From Bacillota bacterium (GTDB lineage Bacteria; Bacillota; Clostridia; Christensenellales; CAG-138), in assembly GCA_023409435.1 (NCBI GenBank), contig JAEYHP010000104.1, forward strand, positions 1 through 6,211: 6,211 bases of DNA, given 5' to 3'. Below are positions 5,621 through 6,211 of this stretch, piece after piece. Each line of letters opens with the position of its first letter. The stretch's first letter is position 1. The notes beneath the pieces are model-generated. The model ran no database searches. It was not told the origin of the DNA and saw nothing but the letters and a program-made list of their open reading frames with translations. The position numbers and the translations under genes are program-made.

Positions 5621-6211
5621 TTATACGGGCACGGAGAACATCCGTTCCAAACTCTTGAGCGCCTTCTTTGCAAGCTCCTCGTCCACGATGATTTCGTGCT
5701 GCATTTCTTTGAGGGCGGAGAGCACGCTGTCAATGCGCGTTTTTTTCATGTTGGGGCAGACCTGCGTCCTTCCGGTGTTGTAGAACCGCTTGTCCGGGCA
5801 GAGCTTGCTAAGCCTGTGCAATACGCCTTCTTCGGTGCCGATTAAAAATTCCTTCGCGTCGGACCGCACGGCCTCGGCAATAATCTGCGAGGTGCTGCCC
5901 GCAAAATCAGCTAAAGAAACTACGCCGGGCATGCATTCCGGGTGTACCAGCACCTTGGCGCCCGGCAGGGCTTTGCGCGCGGCAAGCACGTCCTCAGGCT
6001 TAATCCGGCAGTGCGTGGGGCAGAATCCTTCCGCCAGGATGAAGCGTTTTTGCGGCAAAAACTGCGAGATATACTCGCCCAAACACTGGTCGGGGACGAA
6101 TATGATCTCCTCTTCCTCTAAGGACATCGCGACTTTTAACGCGTTGGCAGATGTGCAGCAGATATCACTCACGGCTTTTACGGTGACATCCGAGTTCACA
6201 TAGCACATGAC
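5621..6211 (-). CDS. nadA: Quinolinate synthase, C-terminal part (5' end outside the window)
   Basis: NadA is a [4Fe-4S] enzyme that condenses iminoaspartate from NadB with dihydroxyacetone phosphate to form quinolinate. The window holds the last 196 codons; the frame stays open to the right edge, and the ATG at 6208 is internal because Val precedes it and the family usually has a VVxYVN-like block there. With full-length proteins near 300-350 residues, roughly 110-150 residues are missing. All three cluster cysteines are visible: in SDICCTSAN (15-23 of the fragment, Cys19 by position), in HPEC (Cys93) and in VCPNMKK (Cys152). Substrate-binding blocks GSTS (105-108) and GTEEG (125-129) are also intact. 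The cluster is oxygen-sensitive in known NadA proteins. The operon promoter, and any NiaR/NrtR-type control site, would lie beyond the right edge. Confidence 0.96.
   Translation of the reverse strand, partial: VMCYVNSDVTVKAVSDICCTSANALKVAMSLEEEEIIFVPDQCLGEYISQFLPQKRFILAEGFCPTHCRIKPEDVLAARKALPGAKVLVHPECMPGVVSLADFAGSTSQIIAEAVRSDAKEFLIGTEEGVLHRLSKLCPDKRFYNTGRTQVCPNMKKTRIDSVLSALKEMQHEIIVDEELAKKALKSLERMFSVPV

Noticed and set aside
4764..5783. A 339-codon plus-strand frame opposite nadB and the end of nadA.
   Set aside because: Despite its length it lies wholly antisense to nadB and nadA, whose family motifs are unmistakable. High GC content explains the long open shadow frame.
3230..6211. Possible link of the nad operon to a NAD-based defence system.
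   Set aside because: Only the standard biosynthetic genes nadA, nadB and nadC are present. There is no TIR, SIR2, nucleotide-cleaving or phage-sensing gene in the window, so nothing supports a defence role.

Overview
The window looks like chromosomal DNA of a Gram-positive, probably anaerobic Bacillota (Clostridia-like) bacterium. The evidence is a class B sortase, a lipoprotein with a Gram-positive style double membrane anchor, strong AGGAGG-type ribosome sites, a textbook housekeeping-sigma promoter, U-tract terminators and a nadA-nadB-nadC gene order. Base composition is fairly GC-rich. I cannot name a genus from sequence alone.

Layout: two plus-strand genes face two minus-strand transcription units, and they converge at about 1776-2003. 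On the plus strand, the window opens inside a class B sortase gene (1-548, 5' end missing) that ends in a strong terminator (564-594). It is followed by a separately transcribed lipoprotein of the DUF4349 family (702-1775). The convergent gap (1776-2003) holds no gene. It carries two matching GC-rich hairpins in opposite orientation, and between them a small MITE-like palindromic repeat (1839-1930).

On the minus strand, reading leftwards from the right edge, are nadA (3' part only), nadB and nadC. These encode quinolinate synthase, L-aspartate oxidase and quinolinate phosphoribosyltransferase, which together make nicotinate mononucleotide from aspartate, dihydroxyacetone phosphate and PRPP (de novo NAD synthesis). 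nadB and nadC are one base apart, and the nadC ribosome site lies in the last codons of nadB. The operon's 3' region has two hairpins and then a strong terminator (3111-3151). After that, a separate promoter (2994-3022) drives a membrane-anchored, ComEC-like metallo-beta-lactamase-fold hydrolase (2004-2951).

The coding content is conventional. I do not see an undescribed multi-gene system here. The points worth a second look are non-coding: the nested inverted repeats in the convergent gap, and the structured nadC 3' region with a 7-base complementarity between its two hairpins.
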